Positions 31,946 through 45,000 of a stretch of 64,000 nt of DNA are shown here, one piece after another. Made by a program: the position numbers and the translations under genes. Origin of the DNA: Ophthalmolycus amberensis. Its lineage: Eukaryota > Chordata > Actinopteri > Perciformes > Zoarcidae. Positions within the stretch are counted from its first letter, which is position 1, and the number at the start of each line of letters is the position of its first letter. The notes under the pieces are model-generated. The model was not told the origin of the DNA and made no database searches. It was given only the letters and a program-made list of their open reading frames with translations. The stretch is from positions 1,161,501 to 1,225,500 of the forward strand of contig JAFEUB010001412.1 of assembly GCA_024529925.1 (NCBI GenBank). The letters are read 5' to 3'.

Positions 31946-33365
31946 CTGGGAAGGAGGAATATACGTTATTAGTTATGTATACTAAGCATGTCAGCATATA
32001 TGCCATAATTATATGCTGTAAATGTGTTATTAACACACTTGAGCCTCAGTAGCTCACATGGTATGATTTTAACGACTTCAGCCTCATTTGATTTAACTCT
32101 AAATGACTGAATGTGAGTCCGATTTATGAGCTTAAAACTTTATATCACCTTCCATTGACGTCTCAGTTAAAAAAAAAAAAGAGACATGATAGTGATATCC
32201 TGATTTTACTTTCTCCTCTAAGATAAAGATAACATGTAATAATGCAAATATAGTCTCCTTTTAAAATCTAATCTTAAAGGACCATACCTGTGTTTAACTT
32301 TAAATTGATAAGGCAAACTTGTCAGCAAGCATTTCTGTATTTACACATCCAGCAGATAGCGGAGCAACAAAAATTAACATTAAATTAGAGCCTTGTTTGT
32401 GTCCACCTTGATGACATAAGTCTAATATTCACTCTACTTTTAGCTCTGTTTTTGGTGTCTTTCGCTGCAGAATGCTGCACTATGTTCACCAGCTAGTTGC
32501 TCATTGTGTCTGTCTGCTGATTGGTGGTGAACAGGTAGCGCCCAGTTTCTTTGTGCTTTTTCACTAAAAACAGCAGCCTTCTCTTTGTCTGAAAACACAG
32601 CTGATGAGAGCAGTGAGAGTGAAAAAAACAGTAAAGTTTTGGGCTGAAACATTCGTTACGTAGAGCTGAGGGGAGCTGCAGAGACAGGTGATAATTACAC
32701 TTTTACACATGGCATTATTCTGCATCTGTTATCTGGATGTACCAGGTGTTAACGCATCCAGACTAATGCAAAGACCCATGTATCCGATGTCATTATCCAG
32801 ATAATGTATTCGGATACAGATCACATGTTAATACCAGGTGGAAACGTGGCCTAAACAGCTAGTAAGTGATTCATTGTGATACAAATGTTCAATATAGCAT
32901 CTTTAAACTCGACAATGCTGTGAGACTTATTGTCTATCGATTACGCAGGTCAAGCTCGTCTCAATGGTCTGCTAATAGATTTTCATACTGAACTTAAGGG
33001 TTTGGATTGTAAAAACACAGCTGATTTGTTTGCAAAATGGTTACCTGTAATGTTCCAGTATCACAGTACGTGATTTGTGGAACCTGGACCAAAACAATGC
33101 CAAACCACTAGAAAATCCCTTTAAACTCAATGATCAGACTCTGCTACCGCAGAACTACTCAGAGAGTGACCACCACATGACTACAGTGCAGCTCGGGCTC
33201 GACTAATAACAGAGTTCAAGCTGAGCTGTGACTCACAGCAAGCCGCTGCACAGGTGCTTGTTACACAGAAACATGAAACTGTCACAAACTGGGAACACAT
33301 TAATAACACAGAGCATGTTTGTCTTTAAGACAATAAAAGAAAACTCAAAAACACACTTCTCTTAC
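31946..33365 (-). other. marveld2 5' intron
   Basis: Non-coding. A patch at about 32690-32850 (ATCTGTTATCTGGATG, GTATTCGGATACAGATCAC) has repeated motifs and may be a degraded dispersed element. Nothing else was recognised. Confidence 0.4.
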
Positions 33366-33542
33366 CGGTTTGACCCCAGCTTGTTTCTCTGGTCATGCAG
33401 GTGGACTTTGAGCGGCTGCTCTTAAGGAAACAGGAACTGATACCTACTGTAAAATGGCCGGCGTGTCCACCAGGCCCACTCTCAGGTGACTCACTCCCGG
33501 TGTTGGACGCTCAGTTCCACACACGCAGGGTGATTGGCCAAT
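33366..33542 (-). promoter_or_regulatory. marveld2: marveld2 candidate 5' untranslated exon and promoter
   Basis: On the coding strand a consensus donor (AACCG/GTAAGAG) ends at 33366. Just upstream lie TGACTCA (33487-33493, AP-1 consensus) and ATTGGCCAAT (33533-33542, a palindrome carrying a CCAAT box on each strand). The leader would splice to about 31945. The start site is not located; there is no TATA box. Confidence 0.45.
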
Positions 33543-33633
33543 TGTGTGTGTTGAGAACTGAGGGGGGAGTAAAAGCTCAAACATTAAACCAGAGCTGGTG
33601 CTGACTGGCACTACTATGTTAATCTGTGGGAGG

Positions 33634-33644
33634 GAGAGAGAGAG

Positions 33645-33685
<41 letters not shown>
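33634..33685. repeat. (GA)n microsatellite
   Basis: About 52 bp of AG repeats with one C interruption, next to the marveld2 promoter. Confidence 0.95.
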
Positions 33686-33689
<4 letters not shown>

Positions 33690-34627
33690 TAGACTGTAAC
33701 TGTTGACATTCATAAAAACAAGGAGAGGAGGTGGTGAGCTACACTAAAATGATGCATGTAACCCACAACATGTGCTTTAAAAGGACCTGGGTGGACATTG
33801 TTGCTGCTAAGATCATATTGTCGTCACTTTATTGATAAGTCACGGGTAAAAAATGGACAATTCACTCATTTATATTTATTCTGTGCGCATATACAAGGCT
33901 AGCATTGTATTACGGATATCACTTAAAACAATCAGAAACAGTGGATTGTCCACAATATAACACGTATTTTTTGAGAAAAGCATGGGTTTGATATGAGCAC
34001 TGTGTAATCAATTACATTTTATATCTAAGATCTGTAGAAAATAAATACTGCTTTATCATCCCGTCATTTATGAATAATTAATCCTCCTCTCAACTGTGTC
34101 ATACTGTGTTGTTGTCACAGAGGGAACTGGGGTGTTTGGCACTAGAGGGCAGCAAGATCCTGTGTTTCTCACTTGGATGGTTGATCACCACCTCCCTCTC
34201 TCCCTCACTGAGTTTGCTCTCTCTATATATCCCAGTTTCTGTCTCTCTTACTTACCTTTCCTCTGCTGCATTTAACGTTTCCAAATATGGCTAACCCGGT
34301 GAACATCGTTGCCCTATATCTTTTTGACATTTATTGATGACGTTTACTTTGTCACATATGAAGAATAGAATAAAATAGCGGCAAAATGTATCAAAATACC
34401 CCCTGATTTTGTGACTTCATTCGATGTAGCAAAGTGCGGGTGTTTTTTTTCTTTCTGTCTTACTGCAACACTCCCCTTTATCAATGACTACATGTGTTCT
34501 GTTCATTAAGATGTGCATCCGACTCCTGCTGTATGATGTGACGTCACTCTGTGCCAGCGATTCTTCCAGGGCAGCGCAGATAGAGAAAGCTCAAGGCAAG
34601 GACATCTGTAGTGACCCCCCTCTCCAC

Positions 34628-34629
<2 letters not shown>

Positions 34630-34681
<52 letters not shown>
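34630..34681. repeat. (CA)n microsatellite
   Basis: About 26 perfect units, intergenic. Confidence 0.95.
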
Positions 34682-34683
<2 letters not shown>

Positions 34684-34989
34684 CAGTACTCCCAGCCAAT
34701 ACAGTACAGTAAAAACATAATGCAACCCACTTTCTCAAGGGAGTACAGAGTCCCACCAGTGGCCTTGGCCCGGGGCTATATAGCTCATCTGTTGCTGTGC
34801 ATGTCCTCGACTGCATGCTCAGCTGCAAATGACATGCAGAACAATGCGAGAGTCGTGTATCGGGAGTGTATACTGTAAGCAAAGGCCTAACATGTAAAAC
34901 AGAGCATTCATACAGGTCTCCCTGTCTTGTGTTAGATAAATATGTAATACATTTGAAATAAGTCATTAATCAAAAGTTTAAATCGATGT

Positions 34990-35165
34990 CAAATGAGCGA
35001 AAGCAAATATGCTTACCGGTATTTGCTTTCTTGCTGTGCGTCAGATGAGACTCTCATATCTGTACGGTCAATATGAAGCCATGACTAGTAAACTGTAGCT
35101 TAGCTTAGCATAAAGACTGTAAACAGCTAGTCCGGCTCTGCTCAAAGATAAAACAAGTTTAATGC
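34990..35165. repeat. Truncated dispersed repeat, TTAGCTTAGCATAAAG family
   Basis: GTAGCTTAGCTTAGCATAAA, then GACTGTAAACAGCTAG and GGCTCTG. Only the left arm is visible; the next element begins at its right edge. Confidence 0.55.
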
Positions 35166-35680
35166 CACATTTCCACTGCATGGTACACCACAGCTCCACT
35201 CAACTCGCTTGGAACCGTTCTTTTTTTGGTTTTCCCTCAGCAAAAGTGGATATCACCTGGTGCTTTTCTTTGTATCACTCGGTCAAGGTTCTGTGTGAGC
35301 TGAGCCGATAAAAGGTGGAGTTTAATCACTGCGGACCACTGATTGGTCAGAGAGAATTGTCACTAGAATCATCACATGCACGATACAGCACATTCTGCAT
35401 CATATCTAAATAGCCAATCTAGAATTTATTTTATTAACTCCACTCAGATTTAATAAAATGCCCGCCTGTATACCACACCATGGTCAATTGACAAAGTACG
35501 TTGAAATGAGAGAACACACAGCATTTCTGTCGCGTTAAAGATGATGCCATGGCAGTTTTCAGCTAAGAATCCCGGCTACATTGAGGTTGTACTATCTGCA
35601 GTGGAAAACCAAATCAAGAAAAAAACCTGGGACCAAAACTGAGTAGAGTTGAATCGCACCATGCAGCAGAAATTTGGCTT
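35165..35680. mobile_element. Probable MITE with inverted ends
   Basis: The left end (ACATTTCCACTGCATGGTAC) and right end (GCACCATGCAGCAGAAATTT) are imperfect inverted copies, each followed inward by a GAGTTGA/CTCAACT-type motif. About 515 bp with no coding capacity. Superfamily not determined. Confidence 0.5.
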
Positions 35681-38600
35681 TGGTGTTTATAAATGTATGT
35701 ATGCTTTTCTATGCCTTTGTGTTCGAAAGGTGCAAAACAAATACACTTTCTTTGACTTGCGTATAAGGTAATCTTTCCATTGACCTCCATGCCTTTCTGA
35801 CATTTTAAAGTGGCTTTACGATCTTTTGCTAACACTGTATTATGGCAATAAATAGCCTTATATTCCTTTCAAAGGGGTCGAAAGTATCAATCAAATCAAA
35901 CTTTGAGTGCATCATTAAATAGTGGGTGGTCAAGCATCAACAGATGAGGCAGTAGTGAGTGATCTAAGTATTGGTGGCTGAATAGAGAAAGTTAATCTTT
36001 ATAACGAATAAAAAAACTGCACATGATGTGAGAAGTGATCATAGATCTGAGTTTCTAGCTGAAATGATGCTGTCAAGTAGAGGACAGATGGAAAGCTACA
36101 TGTATACATTATGTGTGTGTATCCCAGTGCACATATGCACATACACAAAGAAGATACATGGATGCACACGTTCATGCTTGAAGTCCTGAAACATGGCTTG
36201 AGGGCTCAGAAAAAAAGGCTCTTTTCATCCTTCAGCGCTAAATGAAGCAGGGAAGCTACAGCAGCCTCCAACAGACAACCTCATTTGTATCAGTTCACTC
36301 TGCCGCCGATCTCAGAGAGAGAAACGAGCAACAGAGGAAGAGATTCAGAAGGGTAGAACGAGAGAAGTGATTAATGCTGGTATAAATGACACTCAAAAAA
36401 CATTTGTTGGAATTAAAAGGCCCTTCACACCCACCCTCCACCACCACAGCATTGTGCATTAAAAAAAGGCCAAAACCAAGATCAATACTCCTATTCGCTC
36501 TGATATCCCCAAGTGTATGCCAAACCACGTTAGCTGGAAGTGATGGGGAGGGCATGAAGCATAATGCAGCAGCTACCTATGAGCTCCCAGGGCAGACAGG
36601 GAGAAGAGTGAGGCCTGTAATGAATTCAATAAATGACTTCTCCTGCTTGGAACAAGCTGTCCCCGAAGGACCTTTTCACACTCTCGGATGATCCTCAACA
36701 CCCCCCCTCCCCCTCCTACCCCTCCTGTCCTTCCCCAGTCCGAGGGTCATCCTCAGTCCTCTGAAACCTGCCCCTCTTGTCTTTTCTCACTCTGGATTCA
36801 TCTCCAGTACCCTCTAGGGGAGGTCTCTGGTAATTTAATTCCCTTTTTTCTTGCCTTTCACGCTTCCAACACAAGAATAAGTAATAGCTGCATGAAATAA
36901 CTGCGCTCATTAGGAGACGGACATTATTACAGCAGGAAATACTGGGAAGCTTATCTGCTCAGGACATTAAGTAAGCCGAGTATCTGTGGATAAATTGGTC
37001 GTCATTTTCCATTTAGTCTTTTACGATGAAACATTTTTATTGGTGCACGTTTGAAACCACACATTACTCTTATCATATATGACATGATAAACACAATATT
37101 CAATTTAATGATGCTGCACTATTGGGAGGGCCGATGAGCAGAGGAGCGTGTCTTTGGGGTTGAACAGCTACAACTACAGGGTGACTGACTCTGCCACTCT
37201 TGTGGGATCCCGGTCTGCTGCCAAGTCCCTCCTGATTTGGCTGTAATTAACTAGGCTGAGCCTCGTTTGTGCATGTGGACATGAATAGTAGCTTGTTATT
37301 TGAACATTAATGGCTCAGTGTGTGTGTGTGTGTGTGTGTTGCCTACAGCCCATAGTTCACCTTGGAACAGCGCCTCAGCAGCTGTGTGTCCTGTGGAGCG
37401 ATGTTTACGTTTATGTCAATACATCCTCCTGTCATCATGTTTTCGGATGTCCCTGCCTCACAGTCTTCCAGGAAGAGACGTGTGGTGTCTGTATCTGTCA
37501 ACACATGCGCCAACTCACCTTCCACTGTGACAATTGGCTTTAAGCTGCTGTCATTTCCCTTCTCCTTGGGGTGGACCTTGTGTGAAAGAGTTTCAGATTG
37601 TTATTTTGTTGATTTAATGAAAAAATAAAGCAAAATAAGTGATTTCAGATTAAAAGTCTGTCTATTAGCTGCCAAGAAGAAGAAGAGAGTTGTGGTCATA
37701 GCTGAAGATAGTCTTTAATGATTTGACCTTGGTGTCTCTCCTGGCTAGGACAAAAGTTCACCTGCAAAATGAAGGAACAGCAAACAGCTTACAGAGAACA
37801 TGTTAAACCCATTTGCCATCCATTAAAAGTTGATTTATTCCAGTGCTACTACGTACATTATGCATCATGTGGCAGTGTACACAGAACAATGATTGGGTTA
37901 CATTTCTTCACTTGTTGGGGTTTTTCTCTCCGTTATTGTTCAGGAGAAGTGTGTTCTGATTCCTGCTCTATGAGGAAAGCCTACTTTTTCAGGATAATAA
38001 AAGACTCTGGGATGCGTTAATCACTTTGACTCATCTACCATCATCAGAATAACATCATGAATGTCCCTCACTTCACTACAAAATACTGTGCATTTTTTAT
38101 TTTCTGGTGGTGAAAATCGGGTCTCTATTAAATATTGGAATGGTGTTTTGGCAGGACTTTGTTGGTGACAGGATAAGGAGTGAAGAAGAAAACAAACCTT
38201 TACAACAGGATAAAAAAAAAACAGAACCTGATTATACCTCCATCAGCAGAAAAAAGTGTGAAATTAATCAAATATGATCTTTAATTTGACAGAATTTAAA
38301 ATCCTTTGTATCCTTTCTCGACTGTTGTTTTTCTACTGCACTTGCAACATGCTGTGCATTGCACCCGGCTACTTTAACCCCCGCGGTTCACCATTTGTCC
38401 CGTTTACTTGGCGACATCTACAATGAGGTCATATTTACAGGACACCCACTCTTGCTGTTCACAACCCCCCCGCTCCTGGGCCAAAACAAACGGGTCAGTA
38501 AATTAGCTGTTGCTCTCATCTCTCTTTTTTTTTCAATCTTGTCTCGCTTTCCTCCTGTTGCCTGATGAAGGATGAAGTGCTTAACACCAGCACATCTCTC

Positions 38601-39549
38601 TGGGGAGGACACTTCAGAATCTTTGATCCTTCCTTGTGTAGCTGAATATAACACACTGAGTGCAACATGGAACATGACCTGGCGGTTCCCCCGCTTCTTC
38701 CTGTCTTTCTGTTTTGTTTTTTCATTCAAACCACTCAATGGACTTTGCTGCAGGCCATTTGGGAATCCTCTCAGCGTGTGGGGGACTGATGTTCTTAATG
38801 ACAGACGACAAACGCGAGGCTAAACCTGCCATGTAATGAAGAGATGCAAACCTTGGATCCGAAAAGGCATGTAAGGCCGTAATCAAGCAGATAGTCTTCC
38901 ATTAGCCGTCGTGACTGGTTGGACGACACTGATTGAAACGGAGACTGTAATGGCATGATAGATCCCTTCCTACTGGAAGGGTGTAGCGTAGCACTGTACG
39001 AGAAGTGGCTAGAGGTGGGGGCAGTAAAGAGTCATGCTTCATCAACTCAAGTTGAAAGGAAAAAAGCTAATACTCATGCTTGATTAAGTTCCTCTCGTAG
39101 CAAACTGAATATGTTCTTAAATGAAGTGCTCTCTGGTCAGTCCAGAGCCTGTGGGAGAGTGGTCTCGCTCACCGTCTCACAGGATTTTGACTTTGCTCTG
39201 ATTCAACTCAAAGCAGCTTGGAAATAATTAAGATGCATCAAATAATAAGGATCCTATTTGTCTGTTAGCTTAAGGGGCCATAAAAATGACCTGTAGCACT
39301 AACATTCTTTTGGGACTCAGATCACCTACCATTCAAACTACTTTTGGACAGCATGCTAGCCTGCTAACCTGCTGACTTCCTGATCTGTTTTTTTTTAATG
39401 TACTTTGGAAAGAAATCACTTTAAAGATCCTAAATATTTCAGACATCACTACTCTAGGATGCTTCAAACACCATGCTTTTGAGATTTAAAATGTTCCAAT
39501 GTCTCCTCTATCATAGTGAATGTGTTGCAATGTCTTTTGGAGAGACAAA

Positions 39550-40110
39550 ACAGAGGCCTGACATTTCGGGAAATATGCTTATTAATTTTATTGTTCAGAA
39601 TTAGAGGAGACCATTGATACCACTCTCCGTAAATATATGAAACTACCGCTAGCAGCTGGTTAGCTTAGCTTAGCATAAAGAAGGCAAAACGTATGAAAAC
39701 AGCTAGCCTGGCTCTGTACAAAGGTAACAAAATCCACTTACAAGCACCAAAGCCATCAAATTAAGTCCGTACAAAAAGTGTATGAACGACAAGTGTTTTT
39801 ATGGAAGGCCTATTCCCTGGAGTTGTGTCGTCAACATGAGGATGCCAGGCAAACAGAGGAGACTGCAGGAAAGTGACTGCACTGTTTATATTTCAGGTTT
39901 TTTACGGATTAAATAAACAAGGTATAATGTGTTTTAGAAGGAGCTAAGCAAACTGTTCTCCATGTTTCCAGTCTTTATGTTAAGCTAAGCTAACAGGCTG
40001 CTAGCAGTAGCTTCATATTTACCATACAAAAACGAAAGTGGTATCAATCTTCTCATGCAACACTCGACTCAAATTAATTGTTGCATTGCCCAAAACTATT
40101 CCTTTTAAAT
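39550..40110. repeat. Foldback repeat, TTAGCTTAGCATAAAG family
   Basis: The left arm (ATTGATACCACTCTCCG, CTAGCAGCTGGTTAGCTTAG, CATAAAG) recurs inverted at the right (CTTTATGTTAAGCTAAGCTA, GCTGCTAGC, GGTATCAATCTTCTC). This gives a hairpin of over 400 bp. Related copies occur at about 830-1145, 34990-35165 and 56390-56760. Confidence 0.7.
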
Positions 40111-41771
40111 TTTGTATCCTTTCAGAATTCTTTTGTAGTTGTAGATTTTTCTTCACCTCGTACTTTAAACAGGGAATGCATTACTGCAACTGTCTCGGTT
40201 GTGCAACTATAAAAACCCTAGGTATCCTAGTAACATTTTGAAATAAATAAAAGAAAAAAAGGCAACAATCAAACAAAAATAGATGTAATTCAATCAAAAT
40301 CATGTAAAATCATCAAGCCTTCTGAGGAAGATTGTGTTCCATTGTCATTTTTGCACAGAACCATGCAAAGGGCAGGGTTGGCTTCTCAGTTCGACCAGTG
40401 ATGTGTGCCTGTGTGGCCGTATATACCAGCAGACCTCAAGCCATGCCATTATCTGAAGACCACAGGAAGCTCTAATTAGTGGTGGTGAGAAAGGTAGACT
40501 ACATATTTCATAGTTGTGTGTATGAGTGTGCAGCATTGAGCTAAAAGTGAACTCGTTCTCTGACAAACGCACTCACAAATATTCTCTCAGTCCGTCTCAC
40601 TTTTGCTTGTTCTCTGAACTGTTTCATTTCTGACGGTGTTAGTAGAAATAGAAGAAATAAAAGATTTTCAAAACATTTAGATTTGCTGTGTAATGGAGGC
40701 AATGTTATGCGTTACATTAAGACATTTTCTTTAAATTTTTGGAGAGGAATGTATCTGAAAAAGGAATGCAATGCTGTATTCAGACTGTTAACATCATAAA
40801 AAAGCTCTGAAATTAGTAATTAAATAACCCTCTACTATTTATACATTCAGGCACTGAAAAATCACATCACAATCAATATGTAACTAAAAAAGATAGTCCC
40901 TCTCATTTTCCCTTGGTAAGAACAAGGAAGCTGAAACCTTGAAGTTGGCAACTGTGTAAATTTTTCCTACCCAGTAGTAATGCCATATGCATCCCCTTTG
41001 CTCTTCTTTTGCGTGACAGTTTCTCCTTCCCCTTCAGTGCATTTTCAAACACTGACCTCAAGTCAGAGCTTTTATAGCCTCGTCTAAAGCTTTCACCCTA
41101 ACCTATGGGAAAGAATCCATGACACCAGTCTTTTGGAAGGGAAATCCAATGGTTTGTCTCGCTCTCCTCACCAGACAAACAGGTAGACGGACGGATGGGT
41201 GGAAGGATGTCCTCCGTGGCCTCAGAGGACCAGCAGGCGAGCCGAGGCTCCACAGACCAACTTCCCCCCTCGTGGTTAAGGACTCTCCGGTGTGATAGCC
41301 AGCTCTCACCCCAGCGACCCTGAACTCAGTCATTTTTTTTTTAACTATACAAGGGCTTTTACAAAAAAGCTAACTTGAACAGCCATACAATGGCTAAAAC
41401 ATAAACCATATCTCTACTTTATCTCGGTTTTTCAGTCATTTAAATTTTTTTCTTCTTTTTCTTTTTTTGGATGCATTTGTGTTTTCTTGATTTAAGTCTT
41501 TGTCTGCTTTTCTTTGTTCTTTTGGAGTAGCTCTGATCCAGTGCTGTGCTGTGCCGAGAGGCTCAGTCACAGAGGAATTGGCTTTTGGATTTGATGACAG
41601 GGGAGAGAATAGGGGCAAGGATCAGATCTGGGGTCAAGATATGGATTCATTATCAGTCCAGACATGGACTCGCCAGTGGTTACAGGGACGGCTTTGGATG
41701 GGAGAGAATAAGGTGACGAGTTGGTTTGGGAAAGGTGGGGCTCGAAGGTGATTGCAGTGGGTTCGTCAAGA

Positions 41772-42077
41772 TTATCCGCTATCAGAGGAGGTGTGTGGTG
41801 CTGTGGAGGGAGAGCGCCGCCTACGGGCGGTGGAAGTCCAGGATCGCTCGGAGCGTTCAGAGCGCTCAGAGGCTAGTGAGGCGGGCCGAAAGCGGTGAAC
41901 AAAGCTGTCCAGGAATTCCTGCTGCTGCTGGGTTATGGCTTGGGAGATGAGGCAGGGCAGTGCCTGCAGGCTGCCCGTCACCGAGTCCAGCTTGTCCTCC
42001 AATGTGCCGATGCGCTTGTCAAGCTCCTCACTGCGCTCCTGCAGCTCTGACACCAGGTCATACATCACATTCTGGGT
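41772..42077 (-). CDS. kcnn1: kcnn1 last coding exon: C-terminal coiled coil
   Basis: TQNVMYDLVSELQERSEELD, then a heptad region to GSLQALPCLISQAITQQQQE, a tandem ERSERSERS stretch and a basic RRRRSPSTAPHTSSDSG end. That end resembles the SK2 terminus. Confidence 0.94.
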   Translation of the reverse strand, partial: TQNVMYDLVSELQERSEELDKRIGTLEDKLDSVTGSLQALPCLISQAITQQQQEFLDSFVHRFRPASLASERSERSERSWTSTARRRRSPSTAPHTSSDSG

Positions 42078-45000
42078 CTAATGAAGGAGAGAAAGTAAAT
42101 GTGTTTGGGGCGGTGCAAGAAGACAAAGAATGAAGAGGAGGAGGGCCAGACAAAGGAGCGAGAGACAAGATAAAAATCAGTTTTACGACTTAATATCCAC
42201 AAGGAGAGACGCAACAAATTAAATATGAGGTGCAGTATGTATACATTGCCAGAGAAAAAAACGTACATAGATTAAATTATAGTCTAAATCCTACTTGCTC
42301 AGTCTCTGAAGAGAAGGACACTGACAGGAAGCTGCATAGTTCCAGCAAGTCAGCATTGATTTTTATCTTCCCACCATTTCACAACCAGCTTCTCCAATCT
42401 ATTTATAGCCTGAGAAGGTCTTCAATGCATTATGTATATGCTTTACACAACTCATTCATATAATGAAAAGCGTCTCCATAATTTAGGCACTTATTGTTCC
42501 ACAATGGATGCAATAGGGCCAGTGTTAATGCATGCGTGGTATCAGCATGTAATTCTTCTATTCAAACAATGGCAATTTTATCGGTTATAAAATATATAAT
42601 AAAATCTACAGTATATATTCAATTTTTTATGATGACAAATTTAATGCCCAGTGACATACAATTTAATGGTCACCAGTAGAGCTCACAAACTATTTCATCA
42701 TAAGGCCTTGTTCAGACATTAGTACTTGTCTTCAGGGTTATTTCACCACAGGGCTTAACAAAGAGACATTGAGCCGTTGAACTACTGTAGGGTGGACACA
42801 GATGGACCTGACCATCGAGCAGAGTAAGGGCAAGTAAACACACATTAAAGGAGCTGGCCTCAGAACCTTTTAAAATACACACTGGAGTGCAAATGCCATC
42901 CACATCAAATGAGGCTGCAGTCATGCACCTCCCTTTGAACCCCCTCTCTGCTCTGCTCTGGTGGGTCAGCTGACGTCTATACAGCAGGACAGAAGCTACC
43001 GAGGCATGACTGCATTCACCTTCTTACAGCCAGGTACTGTTTACGGCGCGCGTTAGGCTCAGGTTACTCAAACTTGTTTCATTGCCGAAAGATGTTAGCG
43101 GGAACAGGACTGTCTTGAGTTTGATTTGATTTGATCAGTGAAAGTTTACAGCAGAACTCGGGGATAGCTGCTGGTTTCCATTGCTGTCTCCAGTGATTTT
43201 AGAGCCCATAAAGGCTCGAAAAATGAAACCGTTGATCTACATTGAACAGTAAGACACTTTAAAGTCACACCAGATGGGAGACTTACCTTCGCCAGGTCCA
43301 CCAAGGTGTTGGCCTGATCATTGAGTTTCCTCTGCTCCATCTTCACACTGCGCAGCCTAGTGGAGGCCCAGGGAGTTGGGAGCAGGAAGAGGAGAGGAGG
43401 ATGAGGTGGACAAAGGAAAAGAAGAATGGCAGAGGGAATATGGGAATAGAGGGAATGTTTGCAGGAGTGGGGCATAGAGAGACGTTTGGGGGTGTTGAAG
43501 GGACAGAGAAGGCCAATAGGGAAGAAAGGAGGAACAACACATGTTTTATCAGGCGGGCTCTCTCACTGAAGACATTTAAAAGAGAAGACTGCCGGCATGC
43601 ATCGTAAATATATGTACTTTACATATCTCTATGTATACATATACCATATATAGAAATATATATGTATATATACACACAAGCATTCCTGGTTTTTGTCAAT
43701 GCAATACCAACCAAAACATGCAAAATTGCAGAAGCATACCACGCTCATTTTGAAAAAAATAAAATAAATGATGACAGTGTTTATCATGTTTTATCTGGAT
43801 TTTGTTCTTTTGTTGTAACAATATCTTTTATATTTTCATAAGTGCTTTAAAGTAGCACTCTTTACCTTGAAAAGTATTTATTTACTGCATTCTCAACATA
43901 ATCCAAAAATGTATTATGACAAAACATGATGCTTTTTTTCCAGCAAGAATGCAATATGCTTCCATACAAGAAAATCCCCAAATCTACGTTTGAAATCAAA
44001 ACATTCCCATCTCTTTCCACCCAAAAGTAAGACATCAAAAAAGAAAAGGATGACATGCCCTTTGTCAGTGCTACACACAGCTCAGTGGTAGGACTTGAGA
44101 TATATACACACTGGTCATTCAGTAAGCGTGCGGTGACTGAGAGGGACTTGTGCACAATGAAACGTGAGTCTTTCACAGTGTGCGTGTGTGTGTGTGTGTG
44201 TGTGTGCCACAGATAAAAGATGAAGCTTGCCAGAAATAAACTGTCTAATGACACTGCTGAACATACGGCAACATAGACATTGCAAATAACTTGTGCAATG
44301 ATACATCGGACATGTTTTGTGATGCCTTCAACATTGTGCCTCTTTATCTCGAATCAAATACATTCCGACCTTGTAAGAACGGTTAACGCTGATGCGAATA
44401 ATGTGTCATTGTTAGCGGTGGCATCACACAGCCATCATTTGGATGTGTGAGGGGAAGAATTTCCCTGTTCGGCAAATTATGAGACAGGATGACATTCAAG
44501 GTCATTTATTCATGTGCAAATCAGTATATCAGAGCAGAGTGAGCCTGCTCGCTTACGGCTCCATCTCTGTGGGAAGCCGTTTCAGCTCGTGTGTGTCTGT
44601 TTGCTCGGCTTTGTTATCCCTTATGGCTGTCGATGAATAGGGGCTAAAAGCCAAAACTACTTATTAGTGTAACGCATTTTGAGTACAATTTATTCTTCAA
44701 AACTACAACCTGTGTTGTGTCTCCTCTTTTTGTGCTGTCATCAATGTCACGTGCAAGCTTTGGCATTTGATCTCAAATAATAAGGATAAAACAAAGCAAA
44801 AATCATTATAAACAAACATTTAGACCTCATTAGAATTACATTACGTTAACGTGTGTGTGTGTGTGTAGGTGTGCGTGTGTGTGCGAGTTCATGTCATCTC
44901 AAAACCATCAAAAGTGTAGGATGAGTTCTGTTGATGCAGGTTAATATAGCCTCCAGAGCAGCTATATTAATCAGGGGCAACATTATACAGTACATCGTAG

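Larger units (their letters stand above)
33700..41771. other. Intergenic region and kcnn1 3' UTR
   Basis: Contents: (CA)n at 34630-34681, a truncated copy of the TTAGCTTAGCATAAAGAC repeat (about 34990-35165), an inverted-repeat element (35165-35680) and a full foldback copy (about 39550-40110). The part adjoining 41771 must be kcnn1 3' UTR, but I found no canonical poly(A) signal on the minus strand close to the stop. No additional gene was recognised; open frames here are short and lack family signatures. Confidence 0.5.

Noticed and set aside
41103..41333. 76-aa minus-strand frame just after kcnn1
   Set aside because: Lies in the expected 3' UTR, no splice context or recognised motif.
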